Counted from the first letter of the stretch, positions 32,256 through 44,576 are shown. The stretch is 64,000 bases of DNA from Shewanella oncorhynchi (GCF_012584455.1 NZ_JABAEB010000018.1:1-64000); one strand, 5' to 3'. The notes: a model not told the origin generated them from the letters alone. Translations and numbers: made by a program.

Positions 32256-33296
32256 TCAGAACTGCAGCAGCTTTTGATGTAAGCCATCAAATTGGGTCCG
32301 TTCCAAGTTAACTTGCTGCAGTAAATTCGCCAGTATCTCAGGGGATAATTGCCCTGCTTGATGCAGCATAGAAATCTCGCTGATCACATTCGCCCGCCAT
32401 ACCACTGCAGCAAGCCCCGCTTGAGGACGCGAGTTCACAGTGGCGAGCCTGTCTAATTCTGTTTCAAAGGTATTAGGTAACTGCCAATGCTTAGCAAGCA
32501 ATGAACTCAAGGTTAACGATTTGGTAGTCATAACTTGTCTAAATAACCCAGAATTAGGCTGCTCTCCCGGCTCCGCCAGCACAAATGCATCGAGGAGCAT
32601 TTTAAAAATAGCCAACTTGCCGACATCGTGCAATAGGCCCAATAAAAAAGCTGTATCTTGATCTTCATCGCTTAACTCACTGGCAAGAAAAGCGACCTGC
32701 ATCGAATGGCGCCAAATTTCAGCCCCAAAACGACGGAAATAAATTGGTTTGATATCTAACATTTCACGCACTAGGCAAGTGGTGACAAACTTTCTCAGCT
32801 GTTCACGACCAAGCTGTACCAAAGCCTGTTGTAAACTGGTGATATCCCTATCGCTACGTTTAAACGCAGGGGAATTGCACAGCTTAAGCACCTCCACACT
32901 CAGTAAAGGATCACGCTCGATAAGTGCTAATAGAGCCTTAATATCAAACTGTGGGTCAGCCAGCTTACGATCTAACTCCAATACTTTTGACGGCAGTTTT
33001 AACACTTTTTCGGCGATCACTTGTGGCGATGCCAAGGCCTGCTCTATCTCCGTCATGACTCGACGTTCAAGATTATTGGCTACACCGCCAGTGTCCTTAA
33101 CCCGTGTCGGAAATAACAAACTATAAAAGAGTGCAGATAAATCCACAGATACCACACTAATGTCTTCGAGAGGTTTAGCTGGCTTTCGCGCAGGTTCAAG
33201 CGACTTACCTAAGTCCGTCGTTGAAAAACTTTTGGGTCTCTCAACGGTCGCCGTATCGCGAATATTAAAGAGTTTATTAAAAAGTGATTTAATCAA
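32256..33296 (-). CDS. HDOD-domain protein
   Basis: A 346-residue protein. After about 90 residues of unassigned N-terminus, an HDOD domain (about 95-290) carries an HD-like LLGLLHDVGKLAIFKML motif. HDOD proteins are usually signalling proteins linked to c-di-GMP, motility or stress regulation, and most lack phosphodiesterase activity. The partner is unknown. It is a stand-alone gene, with no signal peptide. Confidence 0.85.
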   Translation of the reverse strand: MIKSLFNKLFNIRDTATVERPKSFSTTDLGKSLEPARKPAKPLEDISVVSVDLSALFYSLLFPTRVKDTGGVANNLERRVMTEIEQALASPQVIAEKVLKLPSKVLELDRKLADPQFDIKALLALIERDPLLSVEVLKLCNSPAFKRSDRDITSLQQALVQLGREQLRKFVTTCLVREMLDIKPIYFRRFGAEIWRHSMQVAFLASELSDEDQDTAFLLGLLHDVGKLAIFKMLLDAFVLAEPGEQPNSGLFRQVMTTKSLTLSSLLAKHWQLPNTFETELDRLATVNSRPQAGLAAVVWRANVISEISMLHQAGQLSPEILANLLQQVNLERTQFDGLHQKLLQF

Positions 33297-33629
33297 GAAG
33301 CATCAACCTGTCATTATAAATAATTGTTAAAAAGTCAGTTAAATATTGCCCATCATAAATCCATTTTGATCAGCTCAAGCCATGTATTAAGACATTGTAG
33401 ACAGGCTAATACTTAGCTTAAGTGTAACATATTCAATTCATTTCGGACTTCTTCTATCCCACCATTACTGCTTTTACAAAGACAATCTTGGTTACAAGTT
33501 GAAACCTCAAAAAACTTACATTTCAGCATCATTTAACCGACAATATGCCGACAATTCATAAAGGGATACGTATTTTGTCTCCCTTTAAGTGATTAACAAT
33601 CTACTCGCGAGCTAACAACGGAAAATTTG
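33297..33629. other. intergenic region between the HDOD gene and the pxpC-like gene
   Basis: About 330 A/T-rich bases holding the promoters of two divergent genes. I see no ORF, RNA gene, repeat or strong dyad in it. Confidence 0.6.
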
Positions 33630-34550
33630 ATGATCGAGGTAATAAAAGCGGGTGCACTAACCACAGTTCAAGATATCGGACGCATGGGATATCGACATTT
33701 AGGCGTAACCCAAGCCGGTGCCTTAGATAGACCTGCACTGTGTTTAGCAAACCGCCTACTCTCAAATCCAGACAATACACCCGTACTGGAATTGACCTTC
33801 GGACAATCGATTTTTTTGTTTAAACGCGATGCTTGGATTGCCTTAACGGGTGCCGATTTCGATGCCCGCATAGACAATAAACCCATAGTTTGCGGCTGGC
33901 GTTACTCCATTAAGGCAGGACAAAAACTCAGTCTTAGAGGGGGAAATAAAGGCATGCGTGCCTATGTTGCGGTTGACGGCGGTGTTAAAGTGCCGTTAGT
34001 GATGGATTCTGCTGCAACTGATTTAACCTCAGGTATCGGTGGATTTCATGGCCGCGCATTAGAAGCTGGCGATAGCCTGACCTTAGGTTCCGCTCATCCA
34101 CTAAGAAGGCAAGTTGGCGCAATTCAAAAAAGTTGGAATGGGCATATTCGCGCACTCGCAACAAAGCACACCCAAGCCTTCTCGTTGAAATCGCAGCAAA
34201 CATTCTGGCAAACACAGTGGCAACTTTCGGCAGAAAGCAATCGGGCAAGTGCAATACTCAACGGGGAAATATTGACCTTAGCAAAACCATTTCCCGTTCA
34301 ATCCCATACAGTCAAGCCCGGAGTCATTCAAGTGTCAGCTTCGGGGCAACCTTTAGTGTTACTTGCCGATGCTAAGACCACCAGCAATCATCCTCAAATC
34401 GCCGTGATTATTGAAGCCGATCTATGGAAACTCGCGCAAACTCGCCCAGGGCAGACAGTTAAGTTCGAATTGGTTGATGATGAACAAGCGGCAACGGCGC
34501 AAGCGGAATGGCATGATTACTTCTACCGACTACAACGTAGCCTAGGTTAA
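33630..34550 (+). CDS. 5-oxoprolinase subunit C-like / biotin-dependent carboxyltransferase family protein
   Basis: A 306-residue KipA/PxpC (allophanate hydrolase subunit 2) family protein from ATG 33630; a TTG one codon earlier is rejected. TTVQDIGRMGYRHLGVTQAGALD near the N-terminus is the family signature. PxpC normally acts with PxpA and PxpB to open 5-oxoproline. Neither partner lies beside it here, so it is an orphan in this window and its activity is uncertain. Confidence 0.85.
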   Translation: MIEVIKAGALTTVQDIGRMGYRHLGVTQAGALDRPALCLANRLLSNPDNTPVLELTFGQSIFLFKRDAWIALTGADFDARIDNKPIVCGWRYSIKAGQKLSLRGGNKGMRAYVAVDGGVKVPLVMDSAATDLTSGIGGFHGRALEAGDSLTLGSAHPLRRQVGAIQKSWNGHIRALATKHTQAFSLKSQQTFWQTQWQLSAESNRASAILNGEILTLAKPFPVQSHTVKPGVIQVSASGQPLVLLADAKTTSNHPQIAVIIEADLWKLAQTRPGQTVKFELVDDEQAATAQAEWHDYFYRLQRSLG

Positions 34551-34644
34551 CGAACCACTGCATAATCAAATCTACAAAATATCACCCCGTATCCCAACTA
34601 AAGCCCATATAGGTTTAATTCAAATAACACACTATATACTCGCG

Positions 34645-34980
34645 CTAATTCGCACTTAGCTTCGGTGTAACTAGCAGGCTATAAAACAGCGCCACATCTT
34701 GTAATTGCTCAGAACTTAACGCGCTGACTTGTGATTGCATCAAAGGATCGAGTCGTAAACCGGTTTTAAAATCGACGAGCTGTTTATTAAGATAAGCTAA
34801 TTTTTGTCCCTTTAAGTTTGGGAATTGCTTGGCCATAGCGATCACCGCATTGCCATGGCATGACTCACACTGTGCTGTAGCCAATGCCTGACCTCGCTCT
34901 ATATCTGCTTGATAAACCTCTCCATTAACCTCTGTGGATAAGCCACATAGTGCAATCAAACTTATGATAATCGCTTTCAT
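34645..34980 (-). CDS. periplasmic monohaem cytochrome c (class I, c553/c4-like)
   Basis: A 111-residue exported cytochrome: signal peptide (about 1-20), haem site Cys38-x-x-Cys41-His42 (CESCH) and probable axial Met81 (LDPLMQSQ). It overlaps the upstream cytochrome gene by 4 bases, showing translational coupling. It is the last gene of a four-gene operon with a molybdenum oxidoreductase and is likely an electron acceptor for it. Confidence 0.88.
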   Translation of the reverse strand: MKAIIISLIALCGLSTEVNGEVYQADIERGQALATAQCESCHGNAVIAMAKQFPNLKGQKLAYLNKQLVDFKTGLRLDPLMQSQVSALSSEQLQDVALFYSLLVTPKLSAN

Positions 34981-35363
34981 TTTGGCTCCTTAGGGAAAGG
35001 TTTAACTAGCACAGGCTGCAGGCTCGGTTCTAAAGGTAGACGTCTGAAGATCGTCATATCCATTTCAGCCTGCCCATAATGAGTGCTTAGATAACTCAAG
35101 GTGGGCTCCCAAGTATCCGACAAGTCCCATAAACCCTGAGTGTCTATCATCCACTGCAAAGTCTCTTTCCAAAAGGCTTTATCGCCGTGGTTTTGCACGA
35201 CTATCATACTGGTATGGCAAGCATTACATTGATAGTTCACTAACTCCCAGCCAGGAGCCATGATCAAACCCGATTTAGGGTCCACTGGATACTCAGCAGC
35301 TAGCGAAATACTGGATGCCACTAACCCAAGCAATATCAGTTTATTGATATGTGACTTCATCAC
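34977..35363 (-). CDS. periplasmic cytochrome c subunit, sulfite-dehydrogenase type
   Basis: A 128-residue exported protein: signal peptide (about 1-23), single haem site CNACH (Cys46, Cys49, His50), then a block (KETLQWMIDTQGLWDL) typical of the small cytochrome partners of sulfite dehydrogenases. It overlaps the Mo-enzyme stop by 4 bases. It probably takes electrons directly from the molybdenum subunit. Confidence 0.85.
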   Translation of the reverse strand: MMKSHINKLILLGLVASSISLAAEYPVDPKSGLIMAPGWELVNYQCNACHTSMIVVQNHGDKAFWKETLQWMIDTQGLWDLSDTWEPTLSYLSTHYGQAEMDMTIFRRLPLEPSLQPVLVKPFPKEPK

Positions 35364-36586
35364 ACCACCCTAACGGCAATACGGTGGCAGCCGTTAAACA
35401 TATATCCCTTAGGATTCCATTGCGGTTGTACGACAGGCTGACTATCACCTTCACTATCGGTTGCTTTGGCCCAGATTTCATAATAGCCCTGCGACGGTAA
35501 TTGCAATTCAATCTTCCATTGCTGCCATGCTGTTATGTTTTTAGGTTTTTCTAATTCAGCGGCAAACCAACGGGTGCCATAATCGTAGCTTACTTCCACC
35601 TTAACCACTTCCCGCAATCCCGCCCAAGCATGGCCTGCGATAGTCATCTTTTGACCCACAGCTAATTCGGTTCCAGATTGGGGTTGAGTGATCAATGACT
35701 TCACTATCATTTCTTCAATGATTTTATAGTCTTTATCATCAACGGACTCTCCTGGCGCTATAGGATATTTAGGGAGTTGATACGCTGGTGCTTCCATTTT
35801 ATGTCCATCATGGACTTTATTACGCACACTGATCCCCGTCGCCGCTTTTTGCGAAACGGAGCCTGGCCGTCCACCAAACACAATACGTAAGGGATATCCA
35901 TGTAGATAAGGAATGTCCTCACCATTCATCGACCATGCAATAAGCCCAAGCTCTTCGAGCGCCGCCTTTATTGGTACGCCGCGTGAAATCGCCTCACCTT
36001 TGCCGCTCAAATGCCGATCAACACCGTGGTGGCCTGTGTAAACAGCATCAGCTTTAATACCACAATCCTTAAGCACATCACTCACTAAGACACCTGTCCA
36101 CTCGGAGCAAAATACGCCAGCATTATTCCACTGATTACCCTTAGTACTAGGAAAAAAGCCAGAGCGACTATTGCCGCCACATTCAATCAGCAACTGCAAT
36201 GTGTAATGCTTAAAGCGACGCTTAAGTTCATCAATTGTGTAGGTTTTTGGGGTGATAACAGACTCACCATCCACTTGAAAAGTCCAAGTTTTAGCATCTA
36301 ACGCCTTAAAGTCAGGCACTATGCCATTCCAACGGATAAACGAGGCATCGGCAGGCGTCACAGCTGGAGCGAGCTTATGCTCCGGCGGAAACGCATTCAG
36401 TGGATGAGTGTTTAACACTTTGAAATAACTCGGCAAGTCCTCACCCTTAGTCCAAGTTAATGCTGATATATCCAGAGGAATGACCTCTGCGGGAAGCTGA
36501 TCGGCAAATACCCACTTAACGGGTAAGGCAGATAAAACAGAAGTCGCTACCGCACCTTTAATAAAAACCCGACGATTAAGATCCAT
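35360..36586 (-). CDS. Tat-exported molybdopterin oxidoreductase of the sulfite oxidase family
   Basis: A 408-residue protein with a twin-arginine signal (NRRVFIKGA, Arg5-Arg6), an oxidoreductase molybdopterin domain (about 85-270) with the Mo-coordinating Cys136 in IECGGNSRSG, and a C-terminal Mo-cofactor dimerisation domain (about 285-405). Family members oxidise sulfite (SorA) or sulfane sulfur (SoxC). With dedicated cytochromes on both sides, a sulfite:cytochrome c oxidoreductase is the best reading, but SoxC-like use is possible. Confidence 0.85.
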   Translation of the reverse strand: MDLNRRVFIKGAVATSVLSALPVKWVFADQLPAEVIPLDISALTWTKGEDLPSYFKVLNTHPLNAFPPEHKLAPAVTPADASFIRWNGIVPDFKALDAKTWTFQVDGESVITPKTYTIDELKRRFKHYTLQLLIECGGNSRSGFFPSTKGNQWNNAGVFCSEWTGVLVSDVLKDCGIKADAVYTGHHGVDRHLSGKGEAISRGVPIKAALEELGLIAWSMNGEDIPYLHGYPLRIVFGGRPGSVSQKAATGISVRNKVHDGHKMEAPAYQLPKYPIAPGESVDDKDYKIIEEMIVKSLITQPQSGTELAVGQKMTIAGHAWAGLREVVKVEVSYDYGTRWFAAELEKPKNITAWQQWKIELQLPSQGYYEIWAKATDSEGDSQPVVQPQWNPKGYMFNGCHRIAVRVV

Positions 36587-36587
36587 G

Positions 36588-36890
36588 TTATTTATCCTTT
36601 CCGAGGTAAAAGTAATCCGCCATCAGCTGCATATCAGCCTCAGTCAAGAGTTGGGCGACTTTAGTCATAGTGGGATCTTGGCGATTCCCCGCCTTAAAGG
36701 CTCGCAGTTGCTTCAATAGGTATTCTGAGTTTTGCCATCCGATATTAGGAATATGCTCAAAACGACTCACACCGGACTCGCCATGACAGGCCTTACACAT
36801 ATTCAATAACTTATTTGCCTCATCGGCGTTTGCCACCGCCGATAGCATAAAAATCAATGCACTTACGGGGTAAATCACTCGCTGCCACAT
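36588..36890 (-). CDS. periplasmic monohaem cytochrome c
   Basis: A 100-residue exported cytochrome from ATG 36890, with signal peptide MWQRVIYPVSALIFMLSAVA. An in-frame ATG at 36932 would put 14 polar residues before the signal and lacks a ribosome site. Haem site CKACH (Cys32, Cys35, His36); DPTMTKVAQLL holds the likely axial Met. It is the first gene of the operon, one base before the molybdenum enzyme gene. Confidence 0.85.
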   Translation of the reverse strand: MWQRVIYPVSALIFMLSAVANADEANKLLNMCKACHGESGVSRFEHIPNIGWQNSEYLLKQLRAFKAGNRQDPTMTKVAQLLTEADMQLMADYFYLGKDK

Positions 36891-37130
36891 CCATTTATCT
36901 CGCCAATTAGCCTTTATCTCGACAGAATCCATCGAACAAAGTAATTAAGATATGGTTAAATTATCTCAATGCTGTGGGTCGTTTAAATTCAATAAAAGTG
37001 ACTCGTAAGCTCAAGATAAATGACGCGTATTAGCGGATGTAGAAAGGGTAAAATATTCATTAGTCATAGGTGGAATGAGTCCATATAGTAGCTTTGCAGA
37101 AACACTCGGCATTTCACTCAAGGACAAACA

Positions 37131-37793
37131 ATGGATCTTTATATTGGCAATAAAAACTACTCTAGCTGGTCACTGCGGGCTTGGTTTATGGCCGAAAAAT
37201 CTGGCGTACCGTTCAACGAAGTATTACTGCAACTCGATACCAACAGCTTCTATCAGCAACTCAAAGCCATTTCGCCGACGTTAAAAGTACCGACATTAGT
37301 CGATGGTGACATTAGGGTATGGGATTCACTATCAATTTGTGAATACCTCAACGACACCTATCTTGCAGGTAGCGCATGGCCGCAAGATCCTAAACAAAAA
37401 GCCAAGGCTAGATCGATTGCCAGTGAAATGCATTCAGGCTTTAATGCCGTGCGTAACGCTCTACCAATGAACATACGCGCGAGGCGCTATGTTGAGCTCA
37501 CTGATGCGGTCCGCAAAGACATTGAGCGCATCGATGCGATTTGGTCAGCACAGATGGCCGAGTTTGCTCCATTAAATTCCGAAGGTACTTGGTTATTTGG
37601 CCAATGGTCGATTGCCGACATGATGTTTGCCCCTGTGGTTATGCGTTTTCTTACCTACGATATTGAAGTCTCGCAGGCAAGCCATGCCTATATGCAGCAT
37701 GTGATCAGCTGTCCGGAAATGCAGGCGTGGATTAATGCGGCTAAAGCAGAGACTGAAATTGTTGCAGCGGATGAAGCGGGTATTGATCGATAA
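37131..37793 (+). CDS. glutathione S-transferase family protein
   Basis: A 220-residue cytoplasmic GST. The thioredoxin-like domain (1-about 80) has the zeta/YfcF-type GNKNYSSWSLRAWF and DSLSICEYL, with the helical C-terminal domain after it. The catalytic serine may be in the SSWS stretch. The substrate is unknown. It is monocistronic and convergent with gyrB. Confidence 0.88.
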   Translation: MDLYIGNKNYSSWSLRAWFMAEKSGVPFNEVLLQLDTNSFYQQLKAISPTLKVPTLVDGDIRVWDSLSICEYLNDTYLAGSAWPQDPKQKAKARSIASEMHSGFNAVRNALPMNIRARRYVELTDAVRKDIERIDAIWSAQMAEFAPLNSEGTWLFGQWSIADMMFAPVVMRFLTYDIEVSQASHAYMQHVISCPEMQAWINAAKAETEIVAADEAGIDR

Positions 37794-37812
37794 AGAGATA
37801 AATCATAGAGAT

Positions 37813-37840
37813 AAAAAAGGGAAAGCCTTGGCTTTCCCTT
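37813..37840 (-). terminator. intrinsic terminator of gyrB (leftward), shared with the GST gene
   Basis: The stem AAGGGAAAGCC / GGCTTTCCCTT has a TT loop; an A6 run at 37813-37818 gives the U tract for leftward transcription. Confidence 0.85.
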
Positions 37841-37903
37841 AATCATTCACGTACTAACGCGAGTCTTAACGCGCATTACACGTCTAATATTATACATCTA
37901 GCA

Positions 37904-40330
<2,427 letters not shown>

Positions 40331-40337
40331 TCAATGG

Positions 40338-41420
40338 TTATTCAATTACCGTTACACGTCCCTGTTCCACATGAAACATCCTACTGGGAGGCGTGTGTAA
40401 CGAATCGACTATTGCAGCAGGATCAATGGCGGTCACAAAAACTTGTGCTCCGGTATCCGTTAACTGCTTAAGCAATAGCTGCCTATGCTGTGCATCCAAC
40501 TCGGACGGAAGATCATCCACAAGATAAATACTGTTTTTATCTATTTGTTGTTTGAGCAACTTTCCCTGTGCAATACGCAGTGCACAGACTAATAATTTCA
40601 ATTGACCACGGGACAGGGCATCCTGCGCCGGCAAAGTGCCTACACGAAGTCTAAGGTCAGCTTTATGGGGACCGCTGACGGTATGACCTGTGGCCAAATC
40701 TCTGGAATATTGGTTTTCGAGTAGTTCTGCAAAATCCGTTTTACTATCCCAGCCGCGCGTAAATGAAACCTTCACATCGACACTCGGTAAAAACTCCCCG
40801 ATTATACCCTTAAGTAGCTCATTTAACGAGTCTACATAATGGTTTCGTATTTCGGTGACCTGCTCGGCATAGCGCACAAACTCTTGGTCCCAAAATTGAA
40901 TATGACTGTAAGCCGAACCGTTTCTAAGCAATTGATTTCTTTGTTTAAGAACGCGACGAACATTCGTCCAAGCGCCATAAAACTGTGGGTCAGCATGAAA
41001 TGCGCCCCAATCGATAAATTGTCGACGGGATTTTGGGCCTTCAAACAGTAAAGAAAAGCTTTCAGGTGTGATCACTTGAATAGGTAAAGCTTCGGCTAAT
41101 GTCGACAGACGTTTAACTTTTTCGCCGTCGATTTTCACTTCCGTCTCACCATTGCGAAATCGGCGTAAACCAATTTTACTGTCACCGCGCGCTAAATTTA
41201 AAGTCGCAAATAGCGTTAATTTATCGTCATCGTGATTAATCACTCGTTGGGATAAATGGCTGCGAAAAGAGCGCCCCATACCGAGGAAATAAATGGCTTC
41301 TAAAATACTGGTTTTTCCGCTGCCATTTTGACCATAAATCACGTTAATCCCAAGAGCGGGGATTAACTGTGCGGACTGAATGTTGCGAAACGCTTCAATA
41401 TTGAGACGGGTCAGGCTCAT
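40338..41420 (-). CDS. recF: recombination mediator RecF
   Basis: A 360-residue SMC-like ATPase that helps load RecA at gaps. Walker [10 protein letters not shown] (30-38), the ABC signature LSRGQLKLL and Walker [11 protein letters not shown] are visible. The 3' end contains an imperfect parS sequence (40363-40378). A 200-base gap separates it from dnaN. Confidence 0.97.
   Translation of the reverse strand: MSLTRLNIEAFRNIQSAQLIPALGINVIYGQNGSGKTSILEAIYFLGMGRSFRSHLSQRVINHDDDKLTLFATLNLARGDSKIGLRRFRNGETEVKIDGEKVKRLSTLAEALPIQVITPESFSLLFEGPKSRRQFIDWGAFHADPQFYGAWTNVRRVLKQRNQLLRNGSAYSHIQFWDQEFVRYAEQVTEIRNHYVDSLNELLKGIIGEFLPSVDVKVSFTRGWDSKTDFAELLENQYSRDLATGHTVSGPHKADLRLRVGTLPAQDALSRGQLKLLVCALRIAQGKLLKQQIDKNSIYLVDDLPSELDAQHRQLLLKQLTDTGAQVFVTAIDPAAIVDSLHTPPSRMFHVEQGRVTVIE
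40363..40378. other. degenerate parS-like site inside recF
   Basis: TGTTCCACATGAAACA differs from the perfect palindromes at two positions and is still TGTTNCAnnTGNAACA-like. The central CG of CACGTG is replaced by CA. ParB may bind it weakly or not at all. Confidence 0.5.
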
Positions 41421-41622
41421 GCATTACTCATTAAGCCGCGTAAACGGCGTAGGCAAGGATTCATAGCACTTAATGAGCAACTCAATCGCTGCCACAGGCT
41501 AAGGCTATCGGTAAATGAGTGAAGGAATGGCCAATGCTGTGCATTAAACACTATGCCGCCGTTAAGCGGCATAGACATCGAAGACAGAGGTACAGACACG
41601 GGTAACGTAAAAAATCGATGGT
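41421..41622 (-). other. dnaN-recF intergenic stretch with a hairpin
   Basis: 202 bases with no supported gene. A 9-bp stem CTATGCCGC / GCGGCATAG (41551-41559, 41566-41574) has a 6-base loop and no T tract, so it is more likely an RNA-stability or attenuation element than a terminator. Confidence 0.5.
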
Positions 41623-42723
41623 TTATAAGCGCATCGGCATAACCACATACATGGAATCTTCTTCCAAATGGTTTTCGATTAGGGCGCTGGAGTTACCATC
41701 AATAAGCGTGATACGCACATCATCGGACTTAAGGTTGTTGAGCACGTCCAGTAAGTAACTGACGTTAAAACCAATTTCTAAGGCCTGATTGTTGTATTCC
41801 ACATCAATGATTTCTTCCGCTTCTTCCTGTTCAGGATTATTAGCAGTGATCTTGAGCAGACCATTTTCGAGTTGAATACGCACACCACGGAATTTTTCAT
41901 TGGATAAAATAGAAGCCCGCGTCAGCGCTTGCTTCAGATGATTACGACTCGCAATCACAATTTTATCACCGCCCTTTGGCAATACACGGCGATAATCAGG
42001 GAAGCGACCATCGACTAATTTACTGGTAAATACTGTGTTAGCCGTGGTGGCACGAATAGCATTATCACCAATAGCAATGGTGATATCGAGATCGTCAGAC
42101 TCCAATAAGCGCGCCATTTCAATTACGCCTTTACGGGGCACAATGACTTGTTTTTCTGGTAATTGTGCTTCAATCGTACGATGACTTAAGGCTAAACGAT
42201 GGCCGTCGGTCGCTATCGCACGCAACACATTACCTTCAGTTTCAAACAATAAACCGTTGAGGTAATAGCGTACATCTTGGTTAGCCATCGAAAACTGCGT
42301 CGAGTCGATAATCGACTTCAACACGCCCTGCTTTAAGCTAAATTCAATCTCAGCTTGGAAGGCTTCAACGTTAGGGTATTCTTCTGCGGGCAAAGTCGCT
42401 AAGGAAAAACGGCTACGGCCTGAGCGCAGCAACCATTTATTATCTTGTTGTTCGACTTTCAGTTCGCTTTGTTCTGGCAAAGACTTAACAATATCGAGCA
42501 GTTTCTTCGCTGGAACCGTAGTACGACCTTCTTCGATATCACCGTGAACCACAGCTTGGCCCACGAGTTCGACTTCTAAATCTGTACCAGTCAGCTTAAG
42601 TGAGTGACCACTTACTTCTACAAGGAGGTTAGACAAAATGGGCAAGTTATGGCGTCTTTCTACCGCACCACACACCAATTGCAACGGCTTTAATAGGGCA
42701 TCCCTATCAATTGAGAATTTCAT
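41623..42723 (-). CDS. dnaN: DNA polymerase III beta sliding clamp
   Basis: 366 residues from ATG 42723; an in-frame TTG 9 bases earlier is not used. Three clamp domains of about 120 residues form half of the dimeric ring that tethers Pol III to DNA. It ends with the family C-terminus YVVMPMRL. It lies 19 bases after dnaA, in the standard dnaA-dnaN-recF-gyrB order. Confidence 0.99.
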   Translation of the reverse strand: MKFSIDRDALLKPLQLVCGAVERRHNLPILSNLLVEVSGHSLKLTGTDLEVELVGQAVVHGDIEEGRTTVPAKKLLDIVKSLPEQSELKVEQQDNKWLLRSGRSRFSLATLPAEEYPNVEAFQAEIEFSLKQGVLKSIIDSTQFSMANQDVRYYLNGLLFETEGNVLRAIATDGHRLALSHRTIEAQLPEKQVIVPRKGVIEMARLLESDDLDITIAIGDNAIRATTANTVFTSKLVDGRFPDYRRVLPKGGDKIVIASRNHLKQALTRASILSNEKFRGVRIQLENGLLKITANNPEQEEAEEIIDVEYNNQALEIGFNVSYLLDVLNNLKSDDVRITLIDGNSSALIENHLEEDSMYVVMPMRL

Positions 42724-42742
42724 CGTGTCCAAATTCCTTGTT

Positions 42743-44131
42743 TTAAGAAGATAAGGTTCTAATCAAATTAGCATAATCTTCTTTAATGTCGTGGCTCTCT
42801 TCCCGTAGCTGAGCAATCTTACGACAGGCATGCAACACTGTGGTGTGATCTCGACCACCAAAAGCATCACCAATTTCCGGCAAGCTTTGGTTAGTTAATT
42901 CTTTGGATAACGCCATTGCCACTTGCCTTGGGCGCGCGACACTGCGTGAACGACGCTTAGACAACATATCAGCCATCTTGATCTTGTAGTATTCAGCTAC
43001 GGTTTTCTGAATATTGTCTATAGTGACTAATTTTTCTTGAAGTGCCAAGAGGTCACGTAAGGCTTCACGAACAAAATCAATAGTAATTGGCCGACCCGTG
43101 AAGTTTGCGTTGGCGATAACGCGGTTTAACGCCCCTTCTAGCTCGCGCACGTTTGAACGTAAACGCTTAGCAATAAAGAAAGCCACTTCATCGGGCAAGT
43201 TAATGCCGCTCTCTTGAGCTTTACGCATCAAGATCGCTACGCGGGTTTCTAACTCTGGTGGCTCAATGGCCACGGTTAAACCCCAACCAAAACGCGACTT
43301 CAATCTGTCTTCAACACCGTCGATCTCTTTTGGATAACGATCTGAAGTCAAAATAATTTGGTGATTACCTTCAAGCAGCGCATTGAAGGTATGAAAGAAT
43401 TCTTCTTGGGATCTGTCTTTATTGGCAAAAAATTGAATATCATCGATAAACAAAGCATCGACGCTACGGTAGTAACGTTTAAATTCTTCGATCGCATTGT
43501 TTTGCAGCGCTTTAACCATGTCCTGGACAAAACGCTCGGAATGCATGTAAACCACTTTGGCATTAGGATTATTTTTAATGATCCCGTTACCGACAGCGTG
43601 CAACAAGTGAGTCTTACCTAGACCTGTTCCGCCATATAAAAATAGTGGGTTATAAGCACCACCCGGATTTTCAGCCACTTGTAACGCCGCAGCCTTACCT
43701 AATTGGTTAGACTTACCTTCTACAAAGTTATCAAACTGGTAGCTCGGATTGATGTTACTGCGGTGATTCGCGTTCGCCATAGGCTCGGCTTGGACATTAA
43801 AGGTCGTGCCCACAGTCGCTTTCGTTTGAGTATTGGGTGCTCGAGTTGGCGCAATCGGTGCCGGTACACTTGGCTTTTTCGCCGAAGGACGACTACCGAT
43901 ATCGAAACGCAATTTAGGCGCGTCGCTACCCATTTGCTCAGTAAAGAACTGATTAATGATATTGATGTACTTATCTCTGACCCAATCAAGCACGAAGCGG
44001 TTGGGCGCATAAAGCACCAGAGTATCTCCATCCATTTCGGCTTGTAACGGTCTGATCCACATACTGAACTGCTGAGCAGAAAGCTCATCTTGCAGTCGTC
44101 CGATACATTGTTGCCAAAGTGAAACAGCCAC
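42743..44131 (-). CDS. dnaA: chromosomal replication initiator DnaA
   Basis: 462 residues. Domain I (1-about 85) binds DnaB and partners. A variable linker (about 86-130) precedes AAA+ domain III with Walker A GGTGLGKT (167-174) and [10 protein letters not shown]. Domain IV binds DnaA boxes via the [11 protein letters not shown] signature. Several DnaA-box-like sequences, including one 5 bases before the start, suggest autoregulation. Confidence 0.99.
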   Translation of the reverse strand: MAVSLWQQCIGRLQDELSAQQFSMWIRPLQAEMDGDTLVLYAPNRFVLDWVRDKYINIINQFFTEQMGSDAPKLRFDIGSRPSAKKPSVPAPIAPTRAPNTQTKATVGTTFNVQAEPMANANHRSNINPSYQFDNFVEGKSNQLGKAAALQVAENPGGAYNPLFLYGGTGLGKTHLLHAVGNGIIKNNPNAKVVYMHSERFVQDMVKALQNNAIEEFKRYYRSVDALFIDDIQFFANKDRSQEEFFHTFNALLEGNHQIILTSDRYPKEIDGVEDRLKSRFGWGLTVAIEPPELETRVAILMRKAQESGINLPDEVAFFIAKRLRSNVRELEGALNRVIANANFTGRPITIDFVREALRDLLALQEKLVTIDNIQKTVAEYYKIKMADMLSKRRSRSVARPRQVAMALSKELTNQSLPEIGDAFGGRDHTTVLHACRKIAQLREESHDIKEDYANLIRTLSS

Positions 44132-44576
44132 TTAGTTATCCCCAAAAGATCATCAAAAAAGAGGTGTATTCTATAGCGAGATCTCAAGGATCGCTATCCT
44201 TAAAAAATATTTATCCCCAGCGAGATCATTCTATGTGGATATCCTCGATCATCAAAGATCCAAAACGATCCTTTTATTCAGCACTAACCGCAAATCCTGC
44301 TTTATTAAGCGATCCACATTGATCTATAATGGCGCCCCTTCGATCGGCTCGAAGATCCCCTGCACTACTACATGTAGTGTCCGTGCACAGAGTTATCCAC
44401 ATCTTATGGTGTATTCTGGGGATTGATCTAAGGATACGCTGGCAGAAATAAAGCACTTACTTACTTTCGTTGTTGACGTGACTAAGTATTGTGATTACAA
44501 TTCGGCCTCTTTTTTGCCCTTACCTCTATCCTAGAGATAAGGATATGTTCACTAATAACAAAGACGGATTGCCATC
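44132..44576. promoter_or_regulatory. dnaA-rpmH divergent region with DnaA-box-like sites, GATC cluster and palindromes
   Basis: 445 bases without a gene. It contains TTATCCCCA at 44136-44144 and 44211-44219, a perfect DnaA box TTATCCACA at 44393-44401, about 12 GATC sites, and dyads CTTCGA-5-TCGAAG (44338-44354) and ACTACATGTAGT (44367-44378). This fits DnaA- and methylation-dependent dnaA control and could also be a vestigial or auxiliary origin element, since this is where Pseudomonas keeps an origin. Confidence 0.65.
44473..44501 (+). promoter_or_regulatory. sigma70 promoter of rpmH-rnpA
   Basis: TTGACG (44473-44478) and TACAAT (44496-44501) are separated by exactly 17 bases, about 75 bases before the rpmH start. 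Confidence 0.75.
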
